From positions 7,763,937 to 7,827,936 of the forward strand of contig OZ029929.1 in assembly GCA_964023275.1 (NCBI GenBank): 64,000 nucleotides of DNA, in the 5' to 3' direction. Positions 62,701 to 64,000 of this stretch are shown piece after piece. The stretch is from Norana najaformis. Taxonomy: Eukaryota > Annelida > Clitellata > Crassiclitellata > Hormogastridae. Numbering within the stretch: position 1 is the stretch's first letter; each line of letters starts with the position of its first letter. The notes beneath the pieces are model-generated. The model did not search any database, was not told where the DNA came from, and saw only the letters and a list, made by a program, of their open reading frames with translations. A program made the translations under genes and the position numbers.

Positions 62701-64000
62701 CTTATCTTGTGTAATGTAATGGTGTAATTCATTTGTCCTAATTGTACACTAATATTTATTACAAAACTGTGACTGATATATTGGTTTCCACTTATTATTG
62801 AAATGCAGACAGTATATAATTTATTTGCTTTATTTCATTCTTTTCCTTGGCATTGAATAATGTGTCTAAAAATTTATTTTGAGCTGCCCGTCATTAAGGT
62901 CATGCTTGGGGTTTCATTTTGTAGCTGTGGCTATCCCAGTTTTTCTCACTTGCTTTTAGTTTGTTCTGGATTTCCTCCATTTCTTACACAAACTTGATCA
63001 TAATGCATTAACAATGAGAATGAATTTTTATGATCTTATCTTGTGATACTCTGTATTTGACTTTTCATTATCATGTTTAATAAATGCCTGATGCACGATT
63101 ATGCTGATTTAACAGTTGAGAACACGACTGTAGCAGGTTTCATAATTGCTTGACAAATATACTCAGCTGGGCTTGTGGTAATTTGTTAATTTTATGTGTC
63201 TGTAATTGTTATACCTAATTCAATAATTTCACATTACTACAGTATATTTCATAGTGTGATACTGATTTGATAATTTTGCGCAGGTAACTGCAACTGTAGT
63301 CATATGATAGTTTCACATAACTGAATCTGATCTGGATAATTTTTTTAAAAATCTTATGTCGTCATTTGATATTTGCCACGTAGCTGTTGATATTACCTCA
63401 TGAATGCAATTGTTTGATAACTATTCACTTGTAACAATGATTGTGGTAATCAGATACAGAGTGAATCATGCTAAAGAGCACAAGCTATACTGCAGCAACT
63501 GTGCAGCGTAAAATGACTTGCTTTAGTCTTGCCATTAAATAAACTTCTGCAACAGTGTATATGCTATGATTCATGGAAATTGAGTTGGTGGTGATCATAT
63601 GGTGTTGATGGACATAATACTTAGTACAGACAGATAATGTGACCATTTAACTGTGATTAGATACTGTGGTGATCTTGTGCTGTTAAGTGCTTGGCCGTGA
63701 TGCTGGTTACATTAAACTGTATGGCTGGTGGTATTTTATTCAACAGCCTATGAGAGTCTTCAGAGTCGTAAGGACGTTCGCGAAGCAGCCTGGAGCAGGC
63801 CTGGTTGGGATGAATGCGTTGCCCATACAGGTAAAAAAAAATGGAAACATCTGCACCATAAGCAGTACATCATAGGCTCTACTGTATTGTGGAATGGACC
63901 TTATTCTCTTTCAAAGCCCTGAACCTGTTAAAAGGAAACTATAAAATTAATCGTGTTCTCCTTTCCAGGAATTTGCCTGTTGTTGGTTCAAGGGATCGTG
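53751..64000 (+). CDS. NIPSNAP1/2-type mitochondrial protein (partial, runs off the right edge)
   Basis: NIPSNAP proteins are mitochondrial and, in mammals, collect on the surface of depolarised mitochondria to recruit autophagy receptors. Exons: 53751-53833, 54567-54772, 55228-55273, 57941-58032, 58546-58616, 59092-59232, 59895-59926, then 60916-61010 or 61574-61668, then 63747-63830, with a possible further exon from 63969. About 283 codons are in the window. Family signatures: [76 protein letters not shown] and PGWDECV. The N-terminus ([19 protein letters not shown]) is basic and fits a mitochondrial presequence. Intron 1 needs a GC donor (AAAG|GCAAGT); the GT four bases on breaks the frame. 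The last exon(s), expected to carry an SRIM-like end, lie beyond or at the edge. NIPSNAP1 and 2 cannot be told apart here. Confidence 0.92.
55362..55485. repeat. Palindromic AGCCAT minisatellite in NIPSNAP intron 3
   Basis: Four to six units of about 17 to 21 bp such as 'agccatcatggctgtta' and 'agccatcgtggctgtta'. Each unit contains AGCCAT..ATGGCT, an inverted repeat. A separate 21-bp doublet (agtacaggaattagaggca) is at about 55602-55645. Confidence 0.75.
55696..55770 (+). repeat. Possible tRNA-headed SINE fragment
   Basis: 'agtatagtggttagcttgc' is A-box-like and 'aggtcagggttcacattc' B-box-like, about 35 bp apart. It does not fold as an intact tRNA. It lies in NIPSNAP intron 3. Confidence 0.45.
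56290..56450 (+). mobile_element. LINE 3' end, second copy
   Basis: 'tttcacaggcacctgaagac' reads [11 protein letters not shown], then 'gggtcgagagcccccctg' and 'aagaggcgctttataaatc', collinear with 50560-50660. It directly abuts the piggyBac-like element at 56458. Confidence 0.7.
56500..57400. repeat. ~373-bp tandem repeat inside the piggyBac-like element
   Basis: About 2.3 to 2.5 diverged units. The landmark 'cataaggtaagcaccattct' (with variants) starts at 56583, 56958 and 57330, giving spacings of 375 and 372 bp. Other paired words are 'gcagaaattgttgccagata' and 'tttagaccgttg'. Confidence 0.8.
57541..57633 (-). pseudogene. Remnant of a piggyBac-type transposase N-terminus
   Basis: A 30-codon minus-strand frame starting [15 protein letters not shown] and rich in acidic residues towards its end. 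It looks like the acidic start of PGBD transposases ('LTxEEIxxxL' followed by D/E-rich sequence). It ends at a stop. Beyond it, in other frames, [20 protein letters not shown] can be read, so the coding remnant probably continued further. Assignment rests on this short motif plus the TTAA termini around it. Confidence 0.45.
60916..61010 (+). CDS. NIPSNAP alternative exon 8a
   Basis: 95-bp exon with acceptor tttccag and donor G|GTGAGT, entering in phase 2 and leaving in phase 1. It encodes [19 protein letters not shown] followed by [13 protein letters not shown]. The frame is open and the family core GFFSQ.GEL..VHH is intact, so it looks functional. It differs from 8b mostly at the start and at the last residue (Leu in place of the usual Trp before the next exon). 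Including both 8a and 8b would break the reading frame. Confidence 0.8.
61574..61668 (+). CDS. NIPSNAP alternative exon 8b
   Basis: 95-bp exon with acceptor ttccag and donor G|GTAAGT, in the same phases as 8a. It encodes [19 protein letters not shown] followed by [13 protein letters not shown]. It shares 16 of 31 residues with 8a by my count and is closer to vertebrate NIPSNAPs in keeping AR..KYR and the final Trp. It is probably the ancestral form. Confidence 0.85.
62290..62465 (-). repeat. Family B repeat, copy 5
   Basis: Inverted: 'gtaaatgtaaatgtacatgt', then 'tttctatagcaaccatatgc' and 'ctcgaccctgcttatttttc', as in the other copies. It lies in the NIPSNAP intron before exon 9. The rest of that intron (62470-63740) is AT-rich with no recognisable feature. 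Confidence 0.65.

Noticed and set aside
63969-64000. Next NIPSNAP exon at the right edge
   Set aside because: A strong acceptor (ttctcctttccag) precedes 63969, but in the required phase the first residues ([11 protein letters not shown]) match the family only loosely. It is left as a possibility and not a firm exon.

Overview
This is nuclear DNA from an intron-rich animal, most likely an invertebrate. The genes are split into short exons (32 to 399 bp) with GT-AG introns, a few introns that look like GC-AG, and introns of about 0.2 to 6 kb full of SINE and LINE debris, microsatellites and minisatellites. Merlin, Nemo-like kinase and NIPSNAP together point to a metazoan; the phylum cannot be told from the sequence alone. 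No prokaryotic operons, CRISPR arrays, rRNA genes or convincing tRNA genes are present.

I reconstructed five genes exon by exon, checking splice sites and phase. (1) TYW1, minus strand, 1965-10516, 14 exons, about 684 aa: the flavodoxin/radical-SAM enzyme of wybutosine synthesis on tRNA-Phe. (2) Merlin/NF2, minus, 15697-27020, 15 exons, about 602 aa: a FERM tumour suppressor acting upstream of Hippo. (3) Nemo-like kinase (NLK), plus, 28660-41710, 9 exons, about 443 aa. (4) Mitochondrial malate dehydrogenase (MDH2), minus, 47415-52651, 8 exons, 341 aa. (5) A NIPSNAP1/2-type mitochondrial protein, plus, from 53751 and running off the right edge, with at least 9 exon positions, one of which is duplicated.

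Layout: TYW1 and merlin lie in tandem on the minus strand. Merlin and NLK are head to head (start codons 1.64 kb apart). NLK and MDH2 converge across 5.7 kb. MDH2 and NIPSNAP are head to head (start codons 1.1 kb apart). Both divergent pairs make functional sense: merlin and NLK both feed into YAP control, and MDH2 and NIPSNAP are both mitochondrial.

The gaps and introns hold several repeat families, each present more than once: a (GATTAC)n-tailed family (A), a family ending in a TATAGAAAAA/ACATTTACATTTAC tail (B), tRNA-headed SINEs (E, G), LINE 3' ends with (GAT)n or (AATTAC)n tails, and a piggyBac-like element with TTAA ends inside a NIPSNAP intron.

The most interesting observation is the pair of homologous, equal-length (95 bp), equal-phase exons in NIPSNAP, which look like mutually exclusive alternatives. 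Others are the cluster of probable GC-AG introns and near-perfect hairpins, two of which share the same GTAT loop.
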